Origin: JAEUSF01 sp964484145
GTDB lineage: Bacteria > Patescibacteriota > Doudnabacteria > UBA920
DNA: 27,552 bases
Direction: 5' to 3'
Assembly: GCA_964484145.1 (NCBI GenBank)
Contig: CAZAED010000018.1
Span: 1-27,552 of the forward strand
Positions 1-6,901 of this stretch are shown piece after piece (within the stretch, counting starts at the first letter, position 1; every line of letters begins with the position of its first letter). A model generated the notes under the pieces. It saw nothing but the letters and a program-made list of their open reading frames with translations, made no database searches and was not told the origin of the DNA. The position numbers were made by a program, and so were the translations under genes.

Positions 1-311
1 TGCCCGAGTCCGGTTTAGACAAAATTATAAAACAAGCTTACAAAACTTTAGGCCTAATAACCTTTATAACTGCCGGCCCTAAAGAAAGTAAAGCCTGGAC
101 TTGCACTGCTGGGAGTAAAGCCCCCCAAGCCGCTGGCAAAATACACACGGACTTTGAAAAAGGCTTTATACGCGCAGAAGTAATACAATGGGACAAACTT
201 TTAGAGGCAGGCGGCTACGGTGCCGCTCGAGGCAAGGGTTGGTTACGCACAGAAGGAAAAGAATATATTGTGCAAGATGGCGATGTAGTACATTTCCTAT
301 TCAATGTTTAA
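1..311 (+). CDS. ychF: YchF/OLA1 family ATPase, C-terminal part (5' end outside window)
   Basis: This is the last 102 codons of a YchF-type P-loop ATPase of the Obg-related family. It is open from the first base of the window (codons begin at position 3) and stops at TAA 309-311. What is visible is the end of the helical region and the whole C-terminal TGS-like domain. Diagnostic stretches are LITFITAGPKESKAW, KAPQAAGKIHTDFEKGF and DGDVVHFLFNV, the last being the near-invariant YchF C-terminus. YchF binds ATP rather than GTP and associates with ribosomes; its exact role is unsettled. The nucleotide-binding domain lies upstream of the window. The gene points toward the convergent gene at 366-812, with a hairpin between them. 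Confidence 0.95.
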   Translation, partial: PESGLDKIIKQAYKTLGLITFITAGPKESKAWTCTAGSKAPQAAGKIHTDFEKGFIRAEVIQWDKLLEAGGYGAARGKGWLRTEGKEYIVQDGDVVHFLFNV

Positions 312-348
312 AAAAGGCTCCGGAACGTATGGGCGCACGCCGAAGCCT
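309..348 (-). terminator. Rho-independent terminator for the 366-812 gene
   Basis: Arms 315-323 and 340-348 (AGGCTCCGG / CCGAAGCCT, one mismatch) with an inner CGT/ACG pairing form a hairpin. On the minus strand it is followed directly by a run of six T (309-314 read in reverse). It overlaps the ychF stop codon and could also stall plus-strand transcription, though there is no T run in that direction. Confidence 0.75.
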
Positions 349-365
349 CTCTTCTAACGAAGCAG

Positions 366-812
366 TTATTTGTGAACTGTGGACCGTGGAACTTCGATGA
401 TGTGGCGTACTGCCCCGCCTCCTATCAAAACAACAAGGAGAACCAGAGCGACAGCAAGCGATAAAGGCCGAGAACATTTTTTCCCGCCTTCGGCCTCACT
501 TACCTTCTCATCAATGTGCTTGATTGTTAGCCCCATCACTATGAAAATCGCAACACCCGTGAACGTCGTAATAGCCGACAATTCCAGAAAGCTTAGATTC
601 TTCTCTCCGAACCACCGCATCCACCCTCCAGGAACGGCGCAGATACACAATGCCGCAATTACCCGGAATATATCCTCCCGTGGGTCATTCTTATATCTCA
701 GACACTCTACACCCAAAAATGCAGCGACGAACGAGCATGTGAGGGCAAAAGTGACGAAACCAAAGTCATGAGCAATCTCACGGAATAACTCTTCCAACAT
801 AGGATCCTCCAC
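366..812 (-). CDS. Small integral membrane protein, function unknown
   Basis: 148 aa, starting at ATG 812 behind a strong GGAGG Shine-Dalgarno about 7 nt upstream, which is unusual in this window. About four hydrophobic segments are visible, around residues 18-38, 49-66, 76-97 and 117-135. A charged loop follows the third (KHIDEKVSEAEGGKK). I recognise no family. Codon use differs from the neighbours: GAG outnumbers GAA, and CGG, TCG and AAG are common, whereas rpsF and ssb use GAA, AAA and CGC. With the strong ribosome site this suggests later acquisition. It has its own promoter, divergent from rpsF (877-905), a leader hairpin (832-860) and its own terminator (309-348). An overlapping plus-strand frame at 379-771 lacks such signals. 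Confidence 0.75.
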   Translation of the reverse strand: MEDPMLEELFREIAHDFGFVTFALTCSFVAAFLGVECLRYKNDPREDIFRVIAALCICAVPGGWMRWFGEKNLSFLELSAITTFTGVAIFIVMGLTIKHIDEKVSEAEGGKKCSRPLSLAVALVLLVVLIGGGAVRHIIEVPRSTVHK

Positions 813-876
813 GAAATTTTACAAAATAACTAGCCCTCGGGTTCTTACGAACTTGGGCCTCAAACTACTAAGGGAA

Positions 877-905
877 ATTTTAGTTTATTGGCCGATTTTT
901 GTCTA
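877..905 (-). promoter_or_regulatory. Sigma70-type promoter for the 366-812 gene
   Basis: On the minus strand, TAGACA (905-900) and TAAAAT (882-877) are separated by exactly 17 nt. The -35 hexamer lies in a perfect 16-bp palindrome at 898-913 that also holds the -35 of the opposing rpsF promoter. A leader hairpin at about 832-860 (GTTC/GAAC inner stem) lies between promoter and Shine-Dalgarno. Confidence 0.6.
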
Positions 906-934
906 TAGACAAATTCCACCATAATTGCTATAAT
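906..934 (+). promoter_or_regulatory. Sigma70-type promoter for rpsF-ssb-rpsR(-efp)
   Basis: TAGACA (906-911), a 17-nt spacer, then a perfect TATAAT (929-934). Transcription would start near 941, giving a leader of about 55 nt that ends in an AAAGGA ribosome site ahead of the rpsF ATG at 996. Confidence 0.75.
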
Positions 935-995
935 TTGTAAACAATTATTCATATTCTCCCCTGCGTAGACTTGGGAGATAGAAAGGAATCTTTCT

Positions 996-1487
996 ATGCC
1001 AAAGTATGAGCTTATGTACCTTTTGGGTTCACAAGTTGCGGACACAGACGTGCCTGAACTCTCCCAAAGAGTGCTAAAACATATTTCGGACTTCGGCGGC
1101 ACAGATGCCAAAGAAGAAAACCTAGGTAAGAAAAAATTAGCCTACCCTATTAAAAAAACCCGCAACGGCGTGTATGTTGTGGTGAATTTTAATATGGACG
1201 GCAAAAAAATTAACGAATTTGACGCTCGCTTAAGAACACAAGAACACGACATTATTCGTTATATTTTAGTTAACCAGGATGAACACGTTCGTCGCTTAGC
1301 CAAAGACAAAATTGCTCAGGCAAAACTTAGTAAGCGCCCGGTGGAAACCAACGCCGAAGTTGCCAAAGCTATGCCTATTGAAAAAGTTAAGAGCGAAGAA
1401 AAACCAGTAGTTAAACTGGAAGAAATAGACGACGCGGCTTTAGACAAAAAAATAGAAGAAGCGTTAACTGAAGATTTAACCAAGTAA
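996..1487 (+). CDS. rpsF: 30S ribosomal protein S6 with long C-terminal extension
   Basis: 163 aa. Residues 1 to about 98 form the S6 fold: an N-terminal YELMYLL strand, the LGKKKLAYPIKK segment typical of S6, a VVVNFNMDG strand, and IIRYILVNQD at the end. S6 binds 16S rRNA with S18 in the 30S platform, and rpsR lies two genes downstream. Residues about 99-163 are an extra charged, low-complexity, probably helical tail rich in K, E and A. Usual bacterial S6 is about 95-135 aa, so the tail is longer than typical. The start is ATG 996 with AAAGGA about 10 nt upstream. It is the first gene of the cluster, under the promoter at 906-934. Confidence 0.95.
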   Translation: MPKYELMYLLGSQVADTDVPELSQRVLKHISDFGGTDAKEENLGKKKLAYPIKKTRNGVYVVVNFNMDGKKINEFDARLRTQEHDIIRYILVNQDEHVRRLAKDKIAQAKLSKRPVETNAEVAKAMPIEKVKSEEKPVVKLEEIDDAALDKKIEEALTEDLTK

Positions 1488-1592
1488 TTGAACAAAATTT
1501 AAAAAATTGACATAATTGACATAATTACTTAATGCATATAAATTTTGTCAATTTTGCTCAATTATGATCAATTTTGTCAATAAAAAAATTTA
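1488..1592 (+). repeat. Facing nonamer tandem arrays between rpsF and ssb
   Basis: The left half repeats AATTGACAT-like nonamers. The right half (about 1543-1582) repeats the opposite sense, TTTTGTCAA and variants at 9-10 nt spacing. The spacer can therefore fold into one long imperfect AU-rich hairpin. No Shine-Dalgarno is present before ssb. Confidence 0.7.
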
Positions 1593-1609
1593 CTATTAAA
1601 TTTTTTCTT

Positions 1610-2098
1610 ATGGACTTAAACAAGGTAATGATAATAGGCCGCTTAACCCGCGACCCGGAACTTAGAACCATTCCTTCCGGCCAAAGTGTTTGCCAAATGG
1701 GCGTAGCTACCGGCTATGTTTACACCAACCAACAAACTGGTCAAAAAGTTGAGTCTACAGAATTTCATAACGTTGTACTTTGGCGTAAACTTGGCGAAAT
1801 AGCCGCTCAGTACTTAAAAAAAGGCGCACGCGTTTACATTGAAGGCAGACTTCAAACCCGCTCCTGGGACGGCCAAGACAGCCAAAAGCGCTACAAAACA
1901 GAAATTGTAGCGGACAATATGATAATGCTGGGCGACCGCCCCGCAGGCTCTGCTCCAGCTGGATCTTACACTCCCAAACCAGCATTCACTCCAAAACAAG
2001 AAGACTTGTCCGCCGAAGCTTTAGCGAAGGCGGAAGAACTTCCTACTATTGACCAAGGTATGGACGAAGGCGTAAGAGTGGAAGATATACCTTTTTAG
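1610..2098 (+). CDS. ssb: Single-stranded DNA-binding protein
   Basis: 162 aa from ATG 1610; an in-frame TTG at 1574 is rejected because it lies in the repeat spacer. Residues 1 to about 108 are the OB fold (MDLNKVMIIGRLTRDPELR start, EFHNVVLWRKLGEIAAQYL, KGARVYIEGRLQTRSW). A disordered linker and an acidic tip ending VEDIPF follow, the usual SSB docking peptide for replication and repair partners. The linker contains LSAEALAKA (residues 133-141), encoded by a roughly 30-bp palindromic repeat at 2006-2036 that also occurs in spacers elsewhere in the window. That peptide is therefore repeat-derived rather than ancestral. No Shine-Dalgarno is visible. It sits between rpsF and rpsR, the standard arrangement. 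Confidence 0.95.
   Translation: MDLNKVMIIGRLTRDPELRTIPSGQSVCQMGVATGYVYTNQQTGQKVESTEFHNVVLWRKLGEIAAQYLKKGARVYIEGRLQTRSWDGQDSQKRYKTEIVADNMIMLGDRPAGSAPAGSYTPKPAFTPKQEDLSAEALAKAEELPTIDQGMDEGVRVEDIPF
2006..2036 (+). repeat. TTGTCCGCC...GGCGGA palindromic repeat inserted in ssb
   Basis: Imperfect inverted repeat with outer arms TCCGCC (2009-2014) and GGCGGA (2029-2034). It matches the elements at 4211-4240 (inverted) and 21781-21810 over about 30 nt. It is read in frame as LSAEALAKA within the SSB linker. Confidence 0.8.
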
Positions 2099-2110
2099 CA
2101 AAGCTAAAAA

Positions 2111-2258
2111 GGAAATAACTAATTAACCTAATTACTAATTTCTAAACAAATCCCAATACCAAAAAACCTAAGTCTAAATTTAATCGAAATTAGACATTTG
2201 AACATTAGTCATTATTTAGGTCAATTAGAAATTAGAATAATTAGAAATTTACAATCTT
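2111..2258 (+). repeat. Long imperfect hairpin repeat upstream of rpsR (TTTGAACATT family)
   Basis: The left arm (2119-2155) is built of CTAATTA-like units and TCTAAACAAATCCCAAT. The right arm (2207-2258) holds the opposite sense, TTTAGGTCAATTAGAAATTAG. An inner stem GTCTAA/TTAGAC precedes TTTGAACATT at 2197-2206. A second copy of the same design lies at 11078-11188 upstream of trxB. Confidence 0.7.
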
Positions 2259-2285
2259 TTATTAATAACTTAACTCATATTACTA

Positions 2286-2546
2286 ATGCGCCCTAACAAC
2301 AACCATTACAATAACCGCAACAACAGAGACTCACAACCTGTTGTGAAAAAGCAGTGTTATTTTTGTTCTAACAAAATGACCACTGTTGACTACAAAGACA
2401 CGCAAACCTTGCGCCGCTTTATGACCCCTCACGCTAAAATTATGGGTCATAACAGAACCGGTACTTGCCCAAAACACCAAAGAATGGTGACTTTGGCACT
2501 TAAGCATGCCAGACATATGGCGTTACTGCCTTTTGTAAGTGCATAA
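2286..2546 (+). CDS. rpsR: 30S ribosomal protein S18
   Basis: 86 aa, a normal length for S18. An N-terminal Asn-rich basic tail is followed by QCYFCSNKM (a Cys pair, CxxC), the RRFMTPHAKI segment, and the typical ending CPKHQRMVTLALKHARHMALLPF. S18 pairs with S6 on the 30S platform. ATG 2286 directly follows AT-rich repeat sequence with no Shine-Dalgarno. The remaining Cys residues resemble the zinc-ribbon-type S18 of some bacteria, but only three Cys are present (CxxC plus TCP), so metal binding is uncertain. Confidence 0.95.
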   Translation: MRPNNNHYNNRNNRDSQPVVKKQCYFCSNKMTTVDYKDTQTLRRFMTPHAKIMGHNRTGTCPKHQRMVTLALKHARHMALLPFVSA

Positions 2547-2551
2547 TTAAT

Positions 2552-2638
2552 TGACAAGATTTAAAAGAATTAAAAGATTGACAAGATTGAATTAACAATC
2601 ATTTAAATCTTGGTCAATCATGTCAATCATTTAAATTA
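2552..2638 (+). repeat. Facing nonamer arrays between rpsR and efp
   Basis: GATTTAAAA/GATTGACAA-type nonamers on the left face TCAATCATG/TCAATCATT-type units on the right. The two halves are complementary and can form a long hairpin. The design matches 1488-1592 and 12903-12999. Confidence 0.7.
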
Positions 2639-2642
2639 TTCT

Positions 2643-3203
2643 ATGGATTTAAACGACCTAAAAATTGGTACTATTATTCTCTGGGAAAACCAGCCTGTGC
2701 AGGTAATTTGGTCAAACCGTATGCGTACCGCGCAAAGAAAACCGGTTATGCAAACAAAACTGCGCAACGTAATAACCGGTAAAGTCTACGAGTATTCCTT
2801 TAAGTTTGGTGAAAGTATAGAAGAAGCAGACGTAGAAAGAGAAAAGGCTTCTTTCCTTTACGCCGACGACCAAGGCACCCACTTTATGAACCAGGTTACC
2901 TTTGAGCAGGTAGACATAAACAAAGAAGTTACGGAAGAACAGGAAAAGTTTTTAAAAGAAGGTATGGAAGTTTCCATACTAAAATTTAACGGTAATCCTG
3001 TTTCTATAGAACTGCCAATTAAAGTAGAACTAAAAGTAACAGAAGCTCCCCCGGACACCAAAGGCAATAGCGGCGGCAACGTAACTAAGCCTGTAACCTT
3101 AGAAACCGGCCATGTAGTAGACGCACCTATGTTTATACATGAAGGTGATATTCTAAGAATAGACACTAGAGACGGGCAGTATGTAGAAAGAGCGTCACAG
3201 TAG
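2643..3203 (+). CDS. efp: Translation elongation factor P
   Basis: 186 aa from ATG 2643 (MDLNDLKIGT). An upstream in-frame ATG at 2610 lies in the nonamer array and is rejected. The length and three-domain layout are normal for EF-P: KOW-like domain I (1-64), OB domain II (about 65-130) and domain III ending GDILRIDTRDGQYVERASQ. EF-P relieves ribosome stalling at polyproline. Aligned back from the KLRN segment, the loop tip that carries the modified Lys34 or Arg32 in E. coli and Pseudomonas is RTAQRKPVMQ, with Gln rather than Lys at the modified position in an ungapped alignment. The TAG stop (3201-3203) is the first triplet of a heptamer array. Confidence 0.93.
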   Translation: MDLNDLKIGTIILWENQPVQVIWSNRMRTAQRKPVMQTKLRNVITGKVYEYSFKFGESIEEADVEREKASFLYADDQGTHFMNQVTFEQVDINKEVTEEQEKFLKEGMEVSILKFNGNPVSIELPIKVELKVTEAPPDTKGNSGGNVTKPVTLETGHVVDAPMFIHEGDILRIDTRDGQYVERASQ

Positions 3204-3299
3204 TTGTTAGTTGATAGTGAATAGTTGATAGACAAAAAACCTAAGGTCTTAAGACCTTAGGTTTTTACTAACAACTAAAAACTACCAACTATAAACTAA
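3201..3299 (+). repeat. Inverted heptamer arrays around the efp/EEP terminator
   Basis: TAGTTGA-like heptamers (3201-3231) face CTAACAA-like heptamers (3268-3299) across a 32-bp perfect palindrome. The outermost units supply the TAG stop of efp (3201-3203) and the TAG stop of the converging EEP gene (3291-3289). Confidence 0.8.
3234..3267. terminator. Bidirectional terminator, 32-bp perfect palindrome
   Basis: Arms 3235-3250 and 3251-3266 are perfectly complementary (core CCTAAGGTCTT / AAGACCTTAGG), with A tracts on one side and T tracts on the other. It serves efp (+) and the EEP gene (-). Confidence 0.85.
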
Positions 3300-4197
3300 G
3301 CTCTACGATTTGCGGCATATGGTCTGAAACATCTACGTCTGGCTGAATATGAGACAAAACCTTTATATTTGGCGAAACAAAAACCATATCTACCACTGCA
3401 TTGGCATAACCTGTGGTAGCAAAGTCTTTATGCTTTGGGTTAAACGAAGTTATTCTCTCGTCTTTAAAAACATTTACGAACTTTTCTTCTAAAAGCTTTA
3501 CAGACTTTGTTCTCTGGGGCTTTGAAAGATCAGGCTTTTCTTTTGCTTCCGGGTTTACCCGCCTATTAAAACCCATTAAATTATCATCTTTTTTTTCGAT
3601 TACATCAGTTTGTGATGTAAAACCAGCTTCCGATATACCAGGGGTTTTAATTGACGGGTAAATATTCTCATTTAAATTAAAGTCGCCAGATAAAACTACG
3701 TTTTCTAAATCGCAAATATTTTTTAAAACTATACCTACCATATTAAGGCGTCTGTCCGTATCTCTGCCATGCTGCCCCCAAATGCCGTGAATGTTAAATA
3801 CATTTAAAATTTTTCCGCCCGACAACTCAAGTTTTGCATATAAAAGCCCTCTAGGAAAATCTTCCGCGCTTACAGACTCGTCCCATTGTTCAAACGGGCG
3901 GTCAAAAAAAATTTCTTTACTTTCTAAAATTGGAAATTTAGACAAAGTCATATTGCCAAATAAAGCCGGGGGCTTATGTCTGGTGTCTAAAGCTAAAGGC
4001 ATATAAGCGCTGTATTTATAACCCAAATTTTCCTGTAAAAAATTTTTTGTCTGGTGTATCTGCGAAAGATTTGGCCCGTCCTGATGCATAACTTCCTGCA
4101 AAACTACTACATCTGCGTTTTGCGCTTGTAAAAAAGGTAGGGTTTTGTCCCATAATACGCTCATCCAAATATTTAAATTTAAATACTTAAACTTCAT
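3289..4197 (-). CDS. Endonuclease/exonuclease/phosphatase (EEP) family protein
   Basis: 302 aa from ATG 4197 (MKFKYLNLNIW). The frame stays open upstream to 4317 only because it reads through a palindromic repeat and heptamers. EEP-fold motifs are in order: NLNIW (N9), VVLQEV with the metal-binding Glu35, FGNMTLSKFPI, FNIHGIWG (H137), SGDFNL (D172, N174) and SDHMP (D292, H293). The family are Mg-dependent phosphodiesterases acting on nucleic acids, phospholipids or inositol phosphates; the substrate cannot be told from sequence. There is no signal peptide. It converges on efp, sharing the bidirectional terminator. Its stop codon lies inside a heptamer array. Confidence 0.85.
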   Translation of the reverse strand: MKFKYLNLNIWMSVLWDKTLPFLQAQNADVVVLQEVMHQDGPNLSQIHQTKNFLQENLGYKYSAYMPLALDTRHKPPALFGNMTLSKFPILESKEIFFDRPFEQWDESVSAEDFPRGLLYAKLELSGGKILNVFNIHGIWGQHGRDTDRRLNMVGIVLKNICDLENVVLSGDFNLNENIYPSIKTPGISEAGFTSQTDVIEKKDDNLMGFNRRVNPEAKEKPDLSKPQRTKSVKLLEEKFVNVFKDERITSFNPKHKDFATTGYANAVVDMVFVSPNIKVLSHIQPDVDVSDHMPQIVELSL

Positions 4198-4261
4198 AGT
4201 TGTTAGTTGATCCACCTTCGCCAAGGCTTCGGCGGACAAGTAGTTTTTAGTTGATAGAAAG
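4198..4261 (-). repeat. Heptamer array interrupted by a TTGTCCGCC palindromic repeat
   Basis: TAGTTGT/TAGTTGA units (4198-4209) continue as TAGTTTT/TAGTTGA units (4241-4261) on the far side of a palindromic element at 4211-4240, in inverted orientation relative to the copy in ssb. The palindrome therefore lies inside a heptamer array, implying it arrived after the array. Confidence 0.75.
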
Positions 4262-4297
4262 ACAATACTAATACAGGATAACCTAAAATTCATGACT

Positions 4298-4333
4298 AAG
4301 CAAAAATCTTCCCGCAAGGGAAGATTTTTGCTT
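4298..4333 (-). terminator. Terminator of the Ig-like repeat protein gene
   Basis: Arms of about 16 bp (AAGCAAAAATCTTCCC, 4298-4313, and its complement 4318-4333) around loop GCAA. It lies just beyond the stop of the minus-strand gene at 4369. A CTACCAA-type heptamer array occupies 4334-4366 between gene and hairpin. Confidence 0.8.
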
Positions 4334-4368
4334 TACTACCAACTATCAACCACCAACTAACAACTTGC

Positions 4369-6738
4369 TTAGTACAACCTTGAATCGTTATTAACCATTG
4401 GGCTTAAAATAGTGCGCTGGAAATCGTAAATATTGGCCGGTACAACAAAACTGCTCTGCCCTCTGTTATTTATAAATATATCCCAGGCTGGTACGGGAAT
4501 TAACCCGTCTTGATGCACAAAATAAATTGTACTGCCGCTTTGTACCCAACTACCCCAAGGGTGGGAGGTATTTGAATTACTTATAACATAACCACTATCC
4601 GGAATACCCGTATACCCGGTAGCTAATACATTAGAAAACTTAAAGCCAAAATTAGTAAACGCGGTTGCGGAAGCAAAGCCATTTTTTTGTCCGCGGTAAA
4701 TAATATACACAGTGCCATTTTCCTTAATAAGCTGCCCGCTTGGATAAATACTAGCTCCCAAAACTCCCCCGCCGCCAATGTTGAAATTCGCGGTAGCAGT
4801 ACGGCCATAATTATCGTTCACCTTTATGGTAAAGCTGCTTTGACTGCTATTTTGCGGCGTACCATAAATTAATCCGCTAGTACTCATATATAGCCCGTTG
4901 GGTAACTGTCCACTTATAACTTGAAAATTGTAAGGCGTGCTGCCCCCAGAAACTTGTAACTGATAGTTATAATACTGACCTAAAACCATAACCGGCAAAG
5001 TGGTGGAATTAAAATATAAAGTTCCGCCATACCCTCCGCTTCCGGTAACGTTTACCATTAATGTGCCACAGCCATAAGGGTTATTCTGACAAATTACAAT
5101 AGCGCTGTTACCAAAATTATTGGCATAAATATTTATAGTATTACCAGACAAACTGGCACTTGCGACATTTGAATTACTATTAGAAGAAATATAATAGCTG
5201 CCATTTCCATAAACCGTTACATTGACGCTTTGACCACTGTTTAAGTTTAAATTGTTTTGACTAAAAGTAATATAGCTACCGCCGGAACTTCCTGTAACTG
5301 TAACTAAAAGATTACCACAGGAAGAGCTGCTACTTGTTTGGCAAACCGTAATTGTAGTACTGCCGCTATTTTGAGCTGTTAAATTTAACTGACTTCCGGA
5401 AATATTAGCCGCGGCAATAAAAGAATTACTATTGGAAGAAATATAGTAACCGCTGCCGTATCCGCCTGAGGAATAAATATTCACATTCGTAGTCTGACCT
5501 GAAGTCATATTTACACTACTAGGACTAAACCAAACATTGCCGTACCCGGAACCTCCGGTCACTGTCACATACAATGTGGCGCAAGCGCTGGTATTATATT
5601 GGCAGACTATTATGGTGCTATTACCAAAGTTTTGCGCATTTAAATATAAAGAATTTGAGCCAATACTTGCAGTAACAACATTATACGAAGACTGAGAAGA
5701 AATATAGTAAGCTCCGGCCGAAGGGTTAGAACTATTTATTGTTACAGTTTGGCTTTGACCGCTAGTTAAATTAACATTGCTTTGGCTAAGCCACAAATTG
5801 CCGTATCCCGACCCCCCGGTTACTGTTACATACAAACTTCCACAATAGCTTAGGCTGTTATGACAAACTGAAATTGTTGTACTACCGCTCTGGTAAGCAT
5901 ACAAATTTAAAACAGTGCCCGAAACAGACGCAGTTGCCACAGAGGAGTTACTATTAGAACTAACATAATAGGAACTACTACCATATAAACCTGTTGCGTA
6001 AGCGCTGCTGTTTATAGACACAGCTAAACTTTGTCCAACATACATACTTGGGTTAGACGGACTAAACCAAACATTGCCGCCATAACCAGAACCACTTACA
6101 GTAACGTACAAACTTGCGCATCCTGTACTGCCCGAAGCGCAAACATTTATGGTAGTACTTCCGGAAGCAATGCCGTAAACTGTTATTTGATTGCCGCTTA
6201 GGGTATAACTAGCCACGCTTGAATTACTATTTGAGGAAATATATAAGCCGCTACCGTAAGAATTATAGGCTGTAACAATTAAAGACTGCCCTGCGGTTAA
6301 ATTAACAGAGTTTTGGCTTAACGAAAAACCGTACGGGGTACCGCAATTATAAGTACATCCGCCACAACCTTGGTAACCGCATCCGCCATAACCGCTTTGG
6401 GCTATGTTTGAATCTATGCCATTTACGGTAACTTTAAACTCAGCGCTCCCGGAAATTCCTGGGTTTAAAGAAGTATTTAAATAGCCGCTCTGGTCTGTTT
6501 GGCCAATACTGTCTATGGAAGTAGACCACAAAGTACCGCCGGTATTTCGGGCATATAAAATTACTCTAGAATTAGAATCTGCGTTAGACACGCTAAAAGT
6601 TAGAGTACTCCCACTCTGACCCGACACTGTTAAATAAGGGGTTCGGCCGTAGTAATATTGCGCCGATGCCACAGGGGCAAAATTTGCGCCAAGAACAGCA
6701 AAAATTGCTGTAAGTAAGCCAATTTTTAAAATTTTCAT
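4369..6738 (-). CDS. Secreted Ig-like (Big-type) repeat surface protein with paired cysteines
   Basis: 789 aa from ATG 6738, beginning with a clear signal peptide (MKILKIGLLTAIFAVLGANF, cleavage after ASA). After an N-terminal beta-rich region comes a Gly/Cys cluster (GCGYQGCGGCTYNC). Five tandem domains of about 80-90 residues follow, each with NLTAGQS-like, YISSNSNSSVA-like and LYVTVTGGSGYG-like segments. Each carries one Cys pair, C-x6-C or C-x7-C, in the same late strand-turn (for example VCASGSTGC). Next is a He_PIG-like putative Ig domain (LPNGLYMSTSGLIYGTP). A C-terminal module resembles the GTVYIIYRGQKNGFASATAF repeats of other Patescibacteria proteins. Probably surface-exposed, for adhesion or cell wall. 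An ATG at 6765 is rejected because it lies upstream of the predicted transcription start. Confidence 0.85.
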   Translation of the reverse strand: MKILKIGLLTAIFAVLGANFAPVASAQYYYGRTPYLTVSGQSGSTLTFSVSNADSNSRVILYARNTGGTLWSTSIDSIGQTDQSGYLNTSLNPGISGSAEFKVTVNGIDSNIAQSGYGGCGYQGCGGCTYNCGTPYGFSLSQNSVNLTAGQSLIVTAYNSYGSGLYISSNSNSSVASYTLSGNQITVYGIASGSTTINVCASGSTGCASLYVTVSGSGYGGNVWFSPSNPSMYVGQSLAVSINSSAYATGLYGSSSYYVSSNSNSSVATASVSGTVLNLYAYQSGSTTISVCHNSLSYCGSLYVTVTGGSGYGNLWLSQSNVNLTSGQSQTVTINSSNPSAGAYYISSQSSYNVVTASIGSNSLYLNAQNFGNSTIIVCQYNTSACATLYVTVTGGSGYGNVWFSPSSVNMTSGQTTNVNIYSSGGYGSGYYISSNSNSFIAAANISGSQLNLTAQNSGSTTITVCQTSSSSSCGNLLVTVTGSSGGSYITFSQNNLNLNSGQSVNVTVYGNGSYYISSNSNSNVASASLSGNTINIYANNFGNSAIVICQNNPYGCGTLMVNVTGSGGYGGTLYFNSTTLPVMVLGQYYNYQLQVSGGSTPYNFQVISGQLPNGLYMSTSGLIYGTPQNSSQSSFTIKVNDNYGRTATANFNIGGGGVLGASIYPSGQLIKENGTVYIIYRGQKNGFASATAFTNFGFKFSNVLATGYTGIPDSGYVISNSNTSHPWGSWVQSGSTIYFVHQDGLIPVPAWDIFINNRGQSSFVVPANIYDFQRTILSPMVNNDSRLY

Positions 6739-6768
6739 AAATTTCAAATTAATAATAGTTAGCATTAT

Positions 6769-6797
6769 ATTATGGCGCTAAAAACCAGTGTTGTCAA
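6769..6797 (-). promoter_or_regulatory. Promoter of the Ig-like repeat protein gene
   Basis: TTGACA (6797-6792), a 17-nt spacer and CATAAT (6774-6769) on the minus strand. Transcription would begin near 6762, which leaves ATG 6738 as the first usable start. Confidence 0.75.
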
Positions 6798-6824
6798 CCC
6801 AGCCCCACTTTTAACTACTTGTAA

Positions 6825-6852
6825 TTTACAACTCTTAGTCAAGAGTTGTAAA
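6825..6852. terminator. Hairpin after the FAD-binding half-enzyme gene
   Basis: Perfect 12-bp arms TTTACAACTCTT (6825-6836) and its complement (6841-6852) around AGTC, 50 nt past the stop codon at 6902. The U tract is short, so it may be a weak terminator or only an mRNA 3'-end structure. Confidence 0.5.
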
Positions 6853-6901
6853 ACCAAATATAAATAATCAACTATCAAAATCAGTGGAAAGTGGTGCGGG
6901 T

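Noticed and set aside
379..771. Plus-strand open frame of 130 codons overlapping the small membrane gene
   Set aside because: It is antisense to 366-812, which has a strong Shine-Dalgarno, promoter, terminator and coherent membrane segments; the plus frame has none of these.
3201..3299. CRISPR array
   Set aside because: Units are 7 bp, degenerate and contiguous, with no spacers and no cas genes; the same holds for the other arrays.
4198..4317. N-terminal extension of the EEP protein to 4317
   Set aside because: It reads through a heptamer array and a palindromic repeat; the conserved domain begins at ATG 4197.
6738..6765. Upstream ATG at 6765 as start of the Ig-like protein
   Set aside because: It precedes the predicted transcription start, and the signal peptide begins naturally at ATG 6738.
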